A DNA stretch of 64,000 bases from the NCBI GenBank assembly GCA_963802635.1, contig CAWDJJ010000002.1:1178001-1242000 (forward strand). Direction: 5' to 3'. Source of the DNA: CAVTLG01 sp963802635. Lineage in GTDB: Bacteria; Chloroflexota; Ktedonobacteria; Ktedonobacterales; Ktedonobacteraceae. Shown piece by piece: positions 17,551-27,889 of this stretch. Both the position numbers and the translations under genes were made by a program. The notes beneath the pieces were generated by a model that saw nothing but the letters and a program-made list of their open reading frames with translations, ran no database searches and was not told the origin of the DNA. How positions within the stretch are numbered: the stretch's first letter is position 1; each line of letters starts with the position of its first letter.

Positions 17551-19647
17551 ATGATGCCTGATATGCCAATCTCAAATAAAACCAATGATTTGCTTCACCG
17601 CTATCCATTGGCCAGCCGTATAGCTGAGATGATAACTCATTTCAAAGAGAGCGATAGCCTTGTCATTGGCATCGAAGGAGAGTGGGGGGCTGGAAAGACC
17701 TCGTTTGTTAACTTGATGCTGGAAGATGTGAGAAAAACCGATGCGTTAGTGATAACATTCAATCCCTGGAGCTTTTCCGATCAAAATGAGCTTATCAAGG
17801 ACTTTTTCGACTCAATAAGTGACGCGCTCAATACGGTTGAGAGGAGCAAAGGCGTACAAATAGCGAGAAAAATAAAGGAATATAGCTCAAAATTGGTAAA
17901 AAATCATATCACTATTTCGCCTGAGCTTTCCTTTGCAGGATTGGTTACGGCCAAATTAGGAGAGGTAAATGAGGGTGGTAATGAGGAACCTCTGGAAAAA
18001 CGGAAAGAAACAATCAATACATCGCTGAAAAAACTTGGGAAGCGAATAATCATTGTCATTGATGATATTGACAGGTTGGATAGTCAAGAGACGAAACTGA
18101 TATTCAAACTCGTTAAGATGACGGCAAACTTTAAGCATACGATCTTTCTGCTTGCTTACGATAGAGGCAAGGTTGGCCAACGGCTCAACGAGAATGGCAT
18201 TCGAGGCGAGGACTATTTGAAAAAGATCATTCAAGTGAGCTTTCCCCTGCCAAAACCTGATCCACAGGACTTGTACAATATCCTCATCAGCGATATCAAT
18301 GTGTCAATGCAAGGGTTTGACAAAAAACTCTGGATTGAGAAACGCTGGGGGAATCTTTACCACTCAGGCTTCAAACTCCTTTTTCCGAGCATAAGGGATA
18401 TCAAACGGTATATTAGCGGCTTGCGCCTGGACTTAGCAATTATCGGCAAAGAAGAAGTCAATCCATTTGATTTTCTTGGTGTTGAAGCGCTTAGAATATT
18501 TGCATCAGATGTTTATATGGCCATTGCTGATGGGAAGCAGACATTTACGACAATCGGAAGTACCTATCTTGATGGAAGCAGAGACAGAGAAGAGCGAAAA
18601 CGCATCTTTGAACAGATAGTGAACGAAAAATCTCCACCAGAGTTAGCGGGCGCAGTAAAAGACATTGCCCTGTTTCTTTTCCCACAAGTGGCTGGGCTTT
18701 ACACAAACTACTATTATGGGCATCATTCGCAGCTAGAGTGGAGAAAGCAGCTCCAAGTATGCTCTGAAGATCTATTTGATAAGTACTTCTCACTGACCAT
18801 CACGTCAAATACTTTGTCAGAGAAAAGCTTGAAAGACGTATTAGCAGCTATCAACAATCCAGTGACATTTATGCAAATTTTGCAAACAGTGCAAATAGAG
18901 AATAAACTTCGGCTGGTTCTGGATAGATTATTCGACTACCTTGATGAACTAACCGAGGAGCAAGGAGAAAAACTTCTCATTGGCGTATTTGACTTTTGCG
19001 AAGATGTGAATGACCCCAAGCAAGGGATGTTTGATGTACGAGCAGTCGATGAGCAAACGTGGCGACTGGGCTATCAAATACTCAAAAGAGTGCCCAAGGA
19101 ACGACGGATTACATTTCTCACAAAAATGCTCCACGCAACCAAAGGTGTTTTTTCTCCGGTCCAACTTGTTAACGCATTAGACTATTTTGCTGAGGAACAT
19201 GAAAAAAAAGAAGTAGCAGATGAAGCTTTATTAACAAAAGAAGAGTTAAAGCAATCAATAAAGATGTGTATCGATACACTCCATGCTATAGCAAAAGATG
19301 GAACGCTGGTCACGAATAAACATCTAGTCCTCCTGCTTCAAATCTGGAAAGCGTGGGAATCGGAGACAGCAGTAAAAGCCTATGTTGCCGAAGTAATAAA
19401 AACGACAGTGGGATTATTAGCCTTACTCAAAGGATTTGAGTGGGACTCCTTCTCTGGGACTGCTGGCGATCGTGTTGAGGAACGGAAGAGAAAAATAAAT
19501 AAGAAGTCTCTTGCTATGTTTGCTGATATTGAAGAGATAAACAAGAAAATTCAAGTATTGGCAATGGACGAACTGAGTGAAGAAGAGAAAGAAACGATTG
19601 CTCTCTATAATACTCCACCTGATAGATTTGATGAATTCTTCTCGTAA
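17551..19647 (+). CDS. KAP-family P-loop NTPase
   Basis: The 698-aa protein begins with a KAP NTPase domain: Walker A GEWGAGKT (43-50), FNPWSFSD shortly after, and Walker B IIIVIDDIDRLD (about 165-176) with the D171-D172-x-D174 acidic cluster typical of the family. TIFLLAYDRGKVGQRL follows, corresponding to the conserved sensor segment. The C-terminal half (about 300-698) is helical and charged with no motif I know. KAP ATPases act at membranes and are recurrent in phage-defence islands. Here the gene follows a small membrane protein and a 50-aa peptide, suggesting a three-gene membrane-associated module. The AT-richer composition differs from the R-M genes upstream. Confidence 0.88.
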   Translation: MMPDMPISNKTNDLLHRYPLASRIAEMITHFKESDSLVIGIEGEWGAGKTSFVNLMLEDVRKTDALVITFNPWSFSDQNELIKDFFDSISDALNTVERSKGVQIARKIKEYSSKLVKNHITISPELSFAGLVTAKLGEVNEGGNEEPLEKRKETINTSLKKLGKRIIIVIDDIDRLDSQETKLIFKLVKMTANFKHTIFLLAYDRGKVGQRLNENGIRGEDYLKKIIQVSFPLPKPDPQDLYNILISDINVSMQGFDKKLWIEKRWGNLYHSGFKLLFPSIRDIKRYISGLRLDLAIIGKEEVNPFDFLGVEALRIFASDVYMAIADGKQTFTTIGSTYLDGSRDREERKRIFEQIVNEKSPPELAGAVKDIALFLFPQVAGLYTNYYYGHHSQLEWRKQLQVCSEDLFDKYFSLTITSNTLSEKSLKDVLAAINNPVTFMQILQTVQIENKLRLVLDRLFDYLDELTEEQGEKLLIGVFDFCEDVNDPKQGMFDVRAVDEQTWRLGYQILKRVPKERRITFLTKMLHATKGVFSPVQLVNALDYFAEEHEKKEVADEALLTKEELKQSIKMCIDTLHAIAKDGTLVTNKHLVLLLQIWKAWESETAVKAYVAEVIKTTVGLLALLKGFEWDSFSGTAGDRVEERKRKINKKSLAMFADIEEINKKIQVLAMDELSEEEKETIALYNTPPDRFDEFFS

Positions 19648-20370
19648 GAGCTTCGTGGTAAATGAGGGGATCTTGCTCAATTCTGTTAGAGATTTCTTGC
19701 TCTCGTTAACCGAGCTTGTAAGAGAGGTGGATTCTCGTGCATCCATAGCCTTGTTGCTTAAAGAGCTTATCTCGATTTGACTCGACCTTTAACCTGTTTA
19801 CTTTGAGAGGCTCCATAACTCTTCGTCCGCACTCTTCTTCCTACCCAGCATACGAACGACTGCACCTTATAACTGATGAGTTTGTGATTTCGTTCGGAGC
19901 AGCCCTTTGGGGAACCAATTCGGCATCGCTCCTATGCAAATTCACATGCTCTACTGCTTATGTAGACACTTTCAACCAGAGTTGTCTCATTGTCGCGAAC
20001 CACTAGGCTGGCAGATGGCCGTGCATCGGCTCGGCGCGTACAGCTATGCCATTTCTCGTCTTTCATTTCGTGATGGCATGGCAAGGAAGAGCAAACATAC
20101 TAACCTTCTAACAAATGTCTACATAGATGATAAATAATATTGCTTTTATAATAAATTAATAATTTAATCAATAGGGTAGTTTCAAGAAAGGATGTTTTTC
20201 ATCTACTATAAACAAAGTCACAAACTCATCTACGTAAGTTCTCTATCTACATAAATATACTTCGGTTTCTCCTACGCGTTGACAGGGAAAACTCAAGCAT
20301 GATAGAGTACAATAGGATATGGATCTGACACTTCAACGTTTTTGAGGAACTGCATATAAGAGAGTAGAAG
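19648..20370. other. Non-coding interval
   Basis: No convincing gene is seen. A copy of GATGAGTTTGTGA occurs at about 19875, and a reverse-complement version preceded by TAAACAAAG lies at about 20211-20233. The latter matches a sequence near 26152. The part from 20130 to 20270 is very AT-rich and probably contains the promoter of the following gene. Confidence 0.5.
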
Positions 20371-21303
20371 ATGAGTACATCCCACTGGTTCGATGATCTA
20401 CCAGTCGTGGGGGCGTTGCCTCCTGAAGAAGCTGCATCGATCCTGCGCGAAGTAGGAGAAGAAGAAGTAGCCGAAGCACTTGAAAAAGCGCCAGCGATAC
20501 CTTCGCATACATTTGGTCCAGATATCCGCAAGCATTGGTGGTCTTTCCCTGATAAACTGTGGCTGCATACTGCTCATGCCTTCGGATATCTGGCCCCTAC
20601 AATATCTGGGAGCAATCCCCTTCCTATTCACTCTCTTGAGACTATCCAAGCTGATCCTACCCTCAAACAGGCACGTGTGAAAATAACGCTGGACCGCCTG
20701 CGCGTCGCTAGTTATCCAGGGAAAGGAACACATCGGGTCCTACTCCACTTCTTCGCCCAGCACCAAACCCCCAATCAGTCCGAAGGCCTGCATTTCAATG
20801 CCACCTATCGGGTACGCGAAGGCGAACATGCGGCTCTTCGTGGCTATCCCATCTTCATCGGGCTTGCTGTTGGAGGTGAAGGGATACGCTTGAAGTGCCG
20901 CACCATCAATGTGAAAAATGACCAGGATGAAGCGTTTCTTAACGTGCTAGAGTCTGACGTCTTCAAGTCAGGGCTCAAACTCGTCACTACCGCGCAACCG
21001 GCAGTGGCTCCTCTTTCCGAACTCGCTCTTGGCCTTGCAAGGACCATCGCAACGCGACATCGCAATATTTCGGTACAAGACTTTGATCTAGGGCTTGACT
21101 TCAGCAATCTCCCTATGGGGGCCCGTCTGGCAGAGGGCGCGTATCTTGCGGTGCAGATGCCGGAAAGTCTGCAACCTGTGTGGGATTGGGATGAGTGGAC
21201 CTACCATCCTACAAGCGGACAGGTCGTTCATCGAACCGATCATCACCGAACGATCCCCTATAACTACCTGGTCTTCAGTATTAGCCGCTACGAAGGGACA
21301 TAG
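20371..21303 (+). CDS. Uncharacterised 310-aa protein paired with a CHAT protein
   Basis: The protein starts MSTSHWFDDLPVVGALPPEE. The N-terminal ~50 residues are acidic and helical. The middle (about 100-200) is strand-rich (ARVKITLDRLRVASYPGKGT, then VLLHFFAQHQ). The end has DFDLGLDFSNLPMGARLAEG and closes with IPYNYLVFSISRYEG. I do not recognise a catalytic motif. Six bases separate it from the broken CHAT-STAND-TPR gene, so the two were probably co-transcribed. In such caspase-like pairs the neighbour is often a substrate or effector, but nothing here proves that. Confidence 0.7.
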   Translation: MSTSHWFDDLPVVGALPPEEAASILREVGEEEVAEALEKAPAIPSHTFGPDIRKHWWSFPDKLWLHTAHAFGYLAPTISGSNPLPIHSLETIQADPTLKQARVKITLDRLRVASYPGKGTHRVLLHFFAQHQTPNQSEGLHFNATYRVREGEHAALRGYPIFIGLAVGGEGIRLKCRTINVKNDQDEAFLNVLESDVFKSGLKLVTTAQPAVAPLSELALGLARTIATRHRNISVQDFDLGLDFSNLPMGARLAEGAYLAVQMPESLQPVWDWDEWTYHPTSGQVVHRTDHHRTIPYNYLVFSISRYEGT

Positions 21304-21309
21304 CCAGAC

Positions 21310-24300
21310 ATGAGAGAGGAGACAATTATCGATCAGGAAGGTGAGGCACTTGACATATCCATAACTTTGACTCAGCCGCCAGGCGACTCACCATCTGAAG
21401 TGCTCGCCAGCGTCACTATAGGCTGCGATGTGCTTGATCTCCACTATACGGGAGAGCCGCTAACCGATCCGCTGACTAATGAGGAGCGTAAGCGTCTACG
21501 CTGGTATTTGGAAGAGTATTGGAAATGGCCCTATCTAGAAATTCGTTCAGCGAGCGAGAGAGGTGGAAGCGTTGCTGCCAGAGGTGGGCCAACGGCTATA
21601 TCACGTCCTCTTGGGTAATACGGAGGTGCAAGCCATCATAGAACGCTGGCAGAAGCAGCCGGACATTCAGCCCCAGATTAGCATACAGAGTAACATCCCT
21701 AAAGTCCTGAGTCTGCCTTGGGAACTGCTCCACGACGGTAATAACTTCCTCGCGCTTCATCCCACCTCCCCAATTCCAATTGTGCGCCGTTTATCTTTGG
21801 GTGAACAACAAACTCTCAGGACACTCTTTGAGCCTCCATTACGCGTGTTATTCATTACGTCACGACCTGAAGGTACCGGCTTTGTCGACCCCCGTAGTAT
21901 AGCACACGAAATGCTGGATGAGGTGCAAGCTCAGGTCGAGGCAGGAACGATCGAGGTCGAAGTTTTGCGTCCCCCCACGTTCACAGCCCTACGTGCACGT
22001 CTTCTGATGAAAGAACGACCTATTCATGTCCTGCATTTCGATGGACACGGCGTTTTTGACGAGGAGATGGAGAAGCAGGGGGTTCTATTCTTTGAAAATG
22101 AGGCAGGAGGCCCCAGCCCCATCAAAGCGAGTTCTTCTGGCAAAGGTGCTGCGAGATAGCGGAGTACGGCTTGCAGTATTGACGGCATGTCAGAGTGCTT
22201 TGAGTGCAGCGGATGATGCTTTCAGTAGTGTAGCAGCGCAGTTGATCCGTAGCGGTGTGGATGCGGTGGTAGCCATGAGCGCACGTGTTCTCGTCGCAAG
22301 TGCCACTTGTTATGTTGAAGCCCTCTACCGCGCTTTAGGGGCGGGTATTTCCATTCCACTCGCTCAGGAGCAAGCTCGCCGAGCATTGTATGATAACCCA
22401 TATCGTCACCCTCATCGGCGTCGACGAGACGAAATGGGCCAGCCAGTGGAGTTACGCGATTGGTGGCTCCCCCATTTCTACCAGCAGCACCCCTTCATCT
22501 TGCAGCCAGTAAAGTCCAGAAGCAGAAAGCCTAAGGCACTACAGACTTTTTCCTCGCGCCATGTGAGTGAAGAGATGCCTGAAGCTCCTCGCTACGGTTT
22601 CACGGGGCGTGCCCACGAACTGTTGCAGATCGAACGCTCGCTCCGACGAGGACAAATAGCGATTATTCACGGCTTTGGTGGGGCAGGCAAAACAGCACTT
22701 GCACGTGAAGCAGCTGATTGGCTTATGCGAACAAGGATGTACGATGGAGCTTGCTTCGTCTCCTTCGAGGATGGAGGGGATGCGGCAATGCTCCTTAGCT
22801 CTCTCAGCAGTTACCTAGGTATCGACAGCGACTTCTCTAATACGCATGATCCTGTATCCTTATTGGACAGTCTCATGATACCGTTGAAGGAGCAGTGCAC
22901 TCTAGTGATTGTCGACAGCTTGGAGACCATCCTGTCTAGAGGAGAGATGCCTTTAGAGCCGGGATCGCTCGCTCAACTGTGGAACGTCCTACTCAAACTG
23001 TCAGAAATGAGCGCAGGAGTGCTCTTGACAAGCCGAGATACAAATTTCGGCGATAAACGGTTCTTATCTGGACATCAAGTAATACATCTATTTCTCGGCG
23101 GACTACATGCGGAAGATGCCTTTACTCTCGCGGGTAATCTGTTCAGTAGTCTAGGGATCGATATAGCTGGTGTTCCCTACTCTGAGCTGCGCGACTTGCT
23201 CAAGCAACTTGGTTATAATCCTCTTGCTCTTCAACAGGTGCTCCCCATGCTGCGGGAACTACCGATTTCAAAGATTAGAAGCGATTTCCCAGCACTGTTA
23301 CCAAAATTTGTTGATGACACAGAGACGGGACGCCACAAATCGCTATTGGCTTCCCTGAACTACTCTTTGCGACGACTAGCCCCAGAGCTGCAAGCACTTC
23401 TACCTCGGTTGGCTCTCTTCGAGGAGGGGGCGATGGAAACCGATTTGGTGAGTATTACCCAAATTCCTGAGTTGACGTGGGCTAAGTTGCGGAAAGCTTT
23501 GAGGCAGGCCGCCTTGCTGGTTGGGGAGCAAGTTGGGGAGGATCTTCTTACCCCATTTCTCCGATTTCACCCCATTTTGCAACCGTACTTGCGCAGTCAG
23601 TCAAATACTGATAGTGCGATAATGCGCGAGGGCTACATATGGTATTACTCTCGGCTATCAGCTTACCTGTACCATAATTACTCTAAAGATCCGCAAGCCG
23701 TACAGGCGATAGTGAAGCGGGAACTGTCGAACTTTCTGCGAACTATCGGTTTGTTACTAGAGACGAGTGAGCACGAGACAGTGACTGAGATGGCATTGTA
23801 TGTAGCTAGTTTTCTTGAAAAACTTGGACAAATTCAGGAATTAGACAATTTACAGCGGCAGTTGGTTGAGGTAGCAAGGGATACCCCCTCTCCAAAAACA
23901 GAAACATTGACGCAGGCAGAGTGGCTGTACGAAAGAAACGCAGGGGAGGAGGAGATGAGAAAAGGAAACCTAAGAGCTGCTTCATCCCGCTTTCTAAAAC
24001 TGTTGGCTCGCATAGAAGCCCAGCAAGAGAATATGCCACTGAGCAAAGGATCATTTGAAAACTCCCAGACTTTGGGTTTCTTAGCACAGTGTCTCAGAGA
24101 GAATGGGCAGCTTGCTGCTGCCGAGGAAAGGTTGCGCGAGGCGCTGACTATCATAAACGCGCTTATTAAACGGTGGCCGGATGATCAAGCTGATATTCTT
24201 CAGCGGGGAAAGTTCTTGGGTGATCTTGGTAATATACTGAGATCTCAGGGGAAGTATCCCCAAGCACAGGAAGTATACGAGGAGGCGCTGAAAATTGCTC

Positions 24301-25188
24301 GTCAACTAGGGGAACAGCATGATGAAGCTGTAGCGGAGGGAAATCTGGGGAACTTAGCCTTTGTGCAATGGAATTATCCAGAAGCCCGCTCTCGATACGA
24401 GAAGTCCCTCGAACTTTTCCATGCTTTAGGTGACCCAGGAGAGGAAGCTGTCACTTGGTTTCAACTAGGCACTGTTGTGATGGCACAGGAGGAATGGACG
24501 GAAGCTGAACGCTGCTACCGAGAGAGCCTAACACTCAACGAGCTGTTAGGAAATGCAAAAGGTGTGGCCGATGCATGTGCTCATCTCGCTATCGTCGCAA
24601 AGAGATCGGGTCATCCAGCCGAGGCCGAAGCCTGGTACAAGCGGGCGTTGGAGATGGAAAAGCAGATACGTCCTGGCAGCCTCGAACATGCGAATGATCT
24701 ATGCAATATCTCTTTTCTGTTACTAGAAGAAGTACAGGCTGGTCATGCACCCATAAAACGCCTAGAGGAGGCTCAAACCTATGCTGAGCAGGCACTGAGA
24801 AATCGATGAGACTTTAGCTTCCCCGGAGCAGTGGATGCCACTGTATATTCTGGCAACAATCGCTGAATTAGAGGGACGGGCGGAGGAGGCACGAAACTAC
24901 CACCGTCGGGAGCGTGAAATATTTGCCGCTTTCGATGGTAACCGCTACCGGATTGAGCGACAATTCGGAGAACTTATTGCTTATATCGCAAAAGGTGATG
25001 ACCAGATGCACAGTATGCTTGAAGAGGGACTTCCTGCTCTTGAGAAGAAGGGATGGAATATTACGGTCGCAGTACAGCGAATATGGGCCGGGGAAAGGGA
25101 TGGACATGTACTCATCGAGGACCTAAATGGGCAATCTGCGCTACTAGTAATGATGATACTAGAAAAGCTTGAGAGTTCAAACAAATAA
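21310..25188 (+). pseudogene. CHAT protease - STAND NTPase - TPR protein, three frame breaks
   Basis: One ~1290-aa protein can be read only by changing frame three times, each a +1 shift: near 21560, within about 22120-22140, and near 24797. Before the first break is an N-terminal domain (ITLTQPPGDSP, then LRWYLEEYWKWPYLEIRS). It continues as EVEALLPEVGQRLYHVLLG and the CHAT caspase-like fold with catalytic His in FDGHG. The catalytic Cys (LTACQSAL) lies in the next frame. A STAND NTPase follows (GFGGAGKT, then LVIVDSLETIL), then about six tetratricopeptide units to 24795. A last TPR segment (EQWMPLYILATIAELEGRAE) lies in the third frame. The catalytic dyad is split by the second break, so no single product could be an active protease. 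Confidence 0.8.
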
Positions 25189-25797
25189 GGGCTGGGCATT
25201 TAATGCCGAGGCAATCTCATCTATTGGGAGAGAGTAAAAGTTGCTGCGACCAGGGGAGGAGCAACGAGCAGAGTTATCTCGAAAGTGCTGATCTCTTGAC
25301 TGGAAACGGAACTTGAGCAGGTTTTCCCCTCTATCCTATTTTTTCGTTATCCGAAAGATCTTTTGAGAAACACCGAGCATGACCATCTCTCTCCACCCCC
25401 TCCCCACCAACGTCGTTCTCTCGTCATGTAGATAGTGCCTTTGCAAGAGAGCCTCACGCGGGTCTGCTTTGCAGCAGGCAAGAGTCAACGTCCTTCCCAG
25501 GTCCCTTGAGTCCTCGTTTGCAGTGAACTTTTGCAGCTACGTTCACAGAGGGGAAGCTGTACCGCTGCCCTGCACAACCGAGCGTGCAGCAGTGCAAACT
25601 CCTCACATGGTACCTCGGATGCATTGCAAAATGCCTGTCGAGGCATCAGCAAATGCCCAATTTACAGGATGCTCACAGCTTGGCTTCCGGCCCAAGCCCG
25701 TGGCCCGACCATCGAAAACCCACGACGTGGTAAATGATGGCGAAAGTGCTGAATGTCGCTTGATGCACTCCTACCACCTACAACAAGTCCTCTGGTA

Positions 25798-25886
25798 TTC
25801 ACGAGGGATGATTTTTCTAGTTTGTACGCATGATCGATGCGTTTGCCAAGGCCGCTGCGTAGACCAGAAAAATCATCCCCCGTGAA
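25798..25886. repeat. Long inverted repeat, 21-bp arms
   Basis: The left arm (25798-25818, TTCACGAGGGATGATTTTTC plus T) and the right arm (25866-25886) are reverse complements with one mismatch, separated by 47 bases. The inner flanks GTACGCA and TGCGTA extend the pairing. It could be an RNA hairpin or a small MITE-like element. There is no T-run to make it a terminator. Confidence 0.6.
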
Positions 25887-26204
25887 CACTGCGGTGATCT
25901 TCGTAACGATGGCCTTTCCGCGTGCGACGGTCAGGCGCTTGTAAGAGAACCTCATCTGCAGCAGAGTGGCATTTTTCTCTCACTTACGAGTCATCCCGGT
26001 TAGTACTCTCGCACGAACACTTCCCGAGCCAGAAGCGACTCTGCTCATCTCAATCGTGCTCAGGCGGCTCGGCTTGGCCGCGCTTTGGGGAAAGGTCCTT
26101 CGCCTCGTTGCCAAAGGCAAGATCATTGGAACATTGCACAGAACCCTGAAAGGATGAGTTTGTGACCTTTGTTTAGAGCGCCCTTTTTTGCGGAAAGGTT
26201 GGAT

Positions 26205-26325
26205 CTTCTCTACTGCAAATTTACCCGATCTATTGCAAAAGTGGTACTGCTTCCTTGCAAACCATTAATTCGCTCTATTGCAAATCATCGTCTGCTCTAT
26301 TGCAAGCCACATATTCGCTCTACGT
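26205..26325. repeat. Iteron-like direct repeats, ~22-bp period
   Basis: Five copies of CTCTATTGCAAA-like sequence recur, with the TGCAA part at 26214, 26234, 26256, 26279 and 26301 (spacing 20, 22, 23, 22). A sixth, weak copy (CGCTCTACGTGAGATT) begins at 26316. Two-helical-turn spacing of a direct repeat is typical of plasmid replication iterons or stacked operators. The next gene, about 500 bases on, is a replication-relaxation-like protein, which fits the idea of a replication or mobilisation locus remnant. Confidence 0.7.
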
Positions 26326-26817
26326 GAGATTCACAATCCACAAGTTGTCATACCGATTGTGATAATACAGCATTGTAGCCATTATAGGTCAGATTCATCT
26401 GTTTGGATTTTTGCCGTTCCTCAACACTCTCCTGCATAGCGCCTCTGAGAGTGCTGATCTCATGATATACCCACACTACACTAAATTACTTTAGAAAGAC
26501 ATATACATGCCATTTACAGTCATAACGCGCTTAGTAAAACTAACAATGGAATTGTCGTCTTTAAAGTTTGGTAGTGCTTCTCGCCGCGAGAAACGTCAAG
26601 CTTCCCGTTGACACTCTGAACAGCATTTCCCCGTAACTTCCTGTGCAGATGTTACCTCATAGTGCACGCATGTTGTTGGGGGCTTTCCAACGATCATGGT
26701 AGAGTACGTGTCGGGCCAACAATACTCTATCGATATGTATCAAAAAGGGGATTGGCTATGCATTTATCATGCACGACCATATTACTCCCCTATCTGTCAG
26801 TGAAAGGAGCTACAGAT

Positions 26818-27618
26818 ATGGCATCTTCCGGGGACGACTCTTTCAAATCTGACCAGCACCACTCATCTGAGCGCAAGAAGCGCAAAGATGCTGGTCGTGT
26901 ACGTTGGCAAGGTCGCGATTATTACGCAATAGAGTGGATTGGTGTCCAAGGTGTGATTCGCTTCGACCAGCTACAACAGCTTCTTGGTATGGAGTCCCCA
27001 GGCCAACAGGACGACAGCGCGATACTCTCCCCTTCAGCTACACGGAATGCTGTGACCCGATGGGAGACGAAATCCCTCATCGACTCTGAGCACATTGTTC
27101 CTGAAGAGCCCCTTTACTACTGGCTCACCCCAGCCGGCTTACAATTCGCCGAGCGACATTTACCCTACTACACGCCGAAGGAGCTAGAGATGCCTTATCT
27201 TCTGGCGTGCAATCAGGTGAGGCTTCATCTGGAGCTTTTGAACCGGATAGATCCACAGATGTTTGGTGACTTCCAGAGGTGCTACTGGGTCTCGAATCGT
27301 GAACTACAGAATAACCATCCAAAGCAAAAGATTCACCAGCCAAGCGGCGAGTACTGGACAGAGGCCCGGGGAACGCTAGCTATCGAAGTGGTCATAGAGC
27401 CTCTGGAAGAAGCAGAACAACAGATGAGAGACTATGTGCGAGGCAAACTCGGAGAATATAGCGAAGTCTGGTACTTTGCCCTTTCTGAACTCTATCCGTC
27501 TCTGAATGAAACCTGCGAGAAACTGAGCGCATCTGGCATCGATGTGAGCACAATTAGGCTCTTCAACGCTGATGCTATTCTTCTTCCATCGAAACGGACA
27601 AAGAAGAAAAAAGGGTAG
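26818..27618 (+). CDS. Replication-relaxation-like protein (first copy)
   Basis: About 266 aa from the ATG at 26818, which has AAAGGAG eight bases upstream; an earlier in-frame start at 26662 lacks such a site. After a basic N-terminus comes a winged-helix-like part (GRDYYAIEWIGVQGVIRFDQLQQLLG) ending in YYWLTPAGLQFAERHL. The C-terminal half, with RGTLAIEVVIEPLEEAEQQM, looks like the nuclease-like core seen in Replic_Relax-family proteins. These occur on plasmids and integrative elements, where they are tied to replication and relaxase functions. A second, longer relative follows at 27890. The C-terminus is lysine-rich. Exact biochemical role is unknown. Confidence 0.55.
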   Translation: MASSGDDSFKSDQHHSSERKKRKDAGRVRWQGRDYYAIEWIGVQGVIRFDQLQQLLGMESPGQQDDSAILSPSATRNAVTRWETKSLIDSEHIVPEEPLYYWLTPAGLQFAERHLPYYTPKELEMPYLLACNQVRLHLELLNRIDPQMFGDFQRCYWVSNRELQNNHPKQKIHQPSGEYWTEARGTLAIEVVIEPLEEAEQQMRDYVRGKLGEYSEVWYFALSELYPSLNETCEKLSASGIDVSTIRLFNADAILLPSKRTKKKKG

Positions 27619-27650
27619 TGATTTGGTAGTGATCTCGTAGTAAAAAAGGC

Positions 27651-27694
27651 CAAGCCCTCTTACAACACCTCGGGAGTATGCTGTTGAGGGCTTG
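27651..27694. terminator. Strong hairpin between the two replication-relaxation genes
   Basis: CAAGCCCTC (27651-27659) pairs with GAGGGCTTG (27686-27694), with an extra CAACA/TGTTG inner pairing. On the minus strand it is followed by CCTTTTTTACTACG, as in a Rho-independent terminator. On the plus strand no T-run follows. It probably ends transcription, at least in the minus direction, although no minus-strand gene lies immediately upstream of it. Confidence 0.55.
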
Positions 27695-27889
27695 TGTTGT
27701 GGGAGGTGTAGCCTGCCTGCTGATCTGAAGCGCCGTGAGCCATAGAGGACGTACCGCCAAGATCGGCAGGTATCTATCTCTGATTTTTTCTGTCTGCCCT
27801 CCTTCGGAGCATTGATTAACCGCACGAACAGGGCATGAGAGAGAAGTTGCTCCCCGATAACGAACGGGAGAGAAAGCAGGGAGATCTAT

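Larger units (their letters stand above)
25189..26817. other. Long non-coding interval
   Basis: About 1.6 kb with no gene I can support. Short open frames here have cysteine- and histidine-rich, low-quality products. It holds a 21-bp inverted repeat (25798-25886), a GATGAGTTTGTGACCTTTGT element at 26152, and the iteron-like repeats at 26205-26325. The last 450 bases precede a replication-relaxation-like gene and probably include its promoter. Confidence 0.55.

Noticed and set aside
19577..19780. Open frame overlapping the KAP gene 3' end
   Set aside because: Mostly in another frame of the KAP gene with no ribosome site; the tail has no recognisable similarity.
25469..25885. 138-aa open frame in the 25-26 kb gap
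   Set aside because: Composition is Cys/His-rich and irregular, there is no ribosome site, and it overlaps the 25.8 kb inverted repeat.
25966..26157. Short hydrophobic ORF MAFFSHLRVIPVS
   Set aside because: No ribosome-binding site and no neighbour relation; cannot be supported as a gene.
27651..27694. Terminator for the first replication-relaxation gene
   Set aside because: The stem is strong but the T-run is on the minus-strand side, so a plus-strand intrinsic terminator is not demonstrated.
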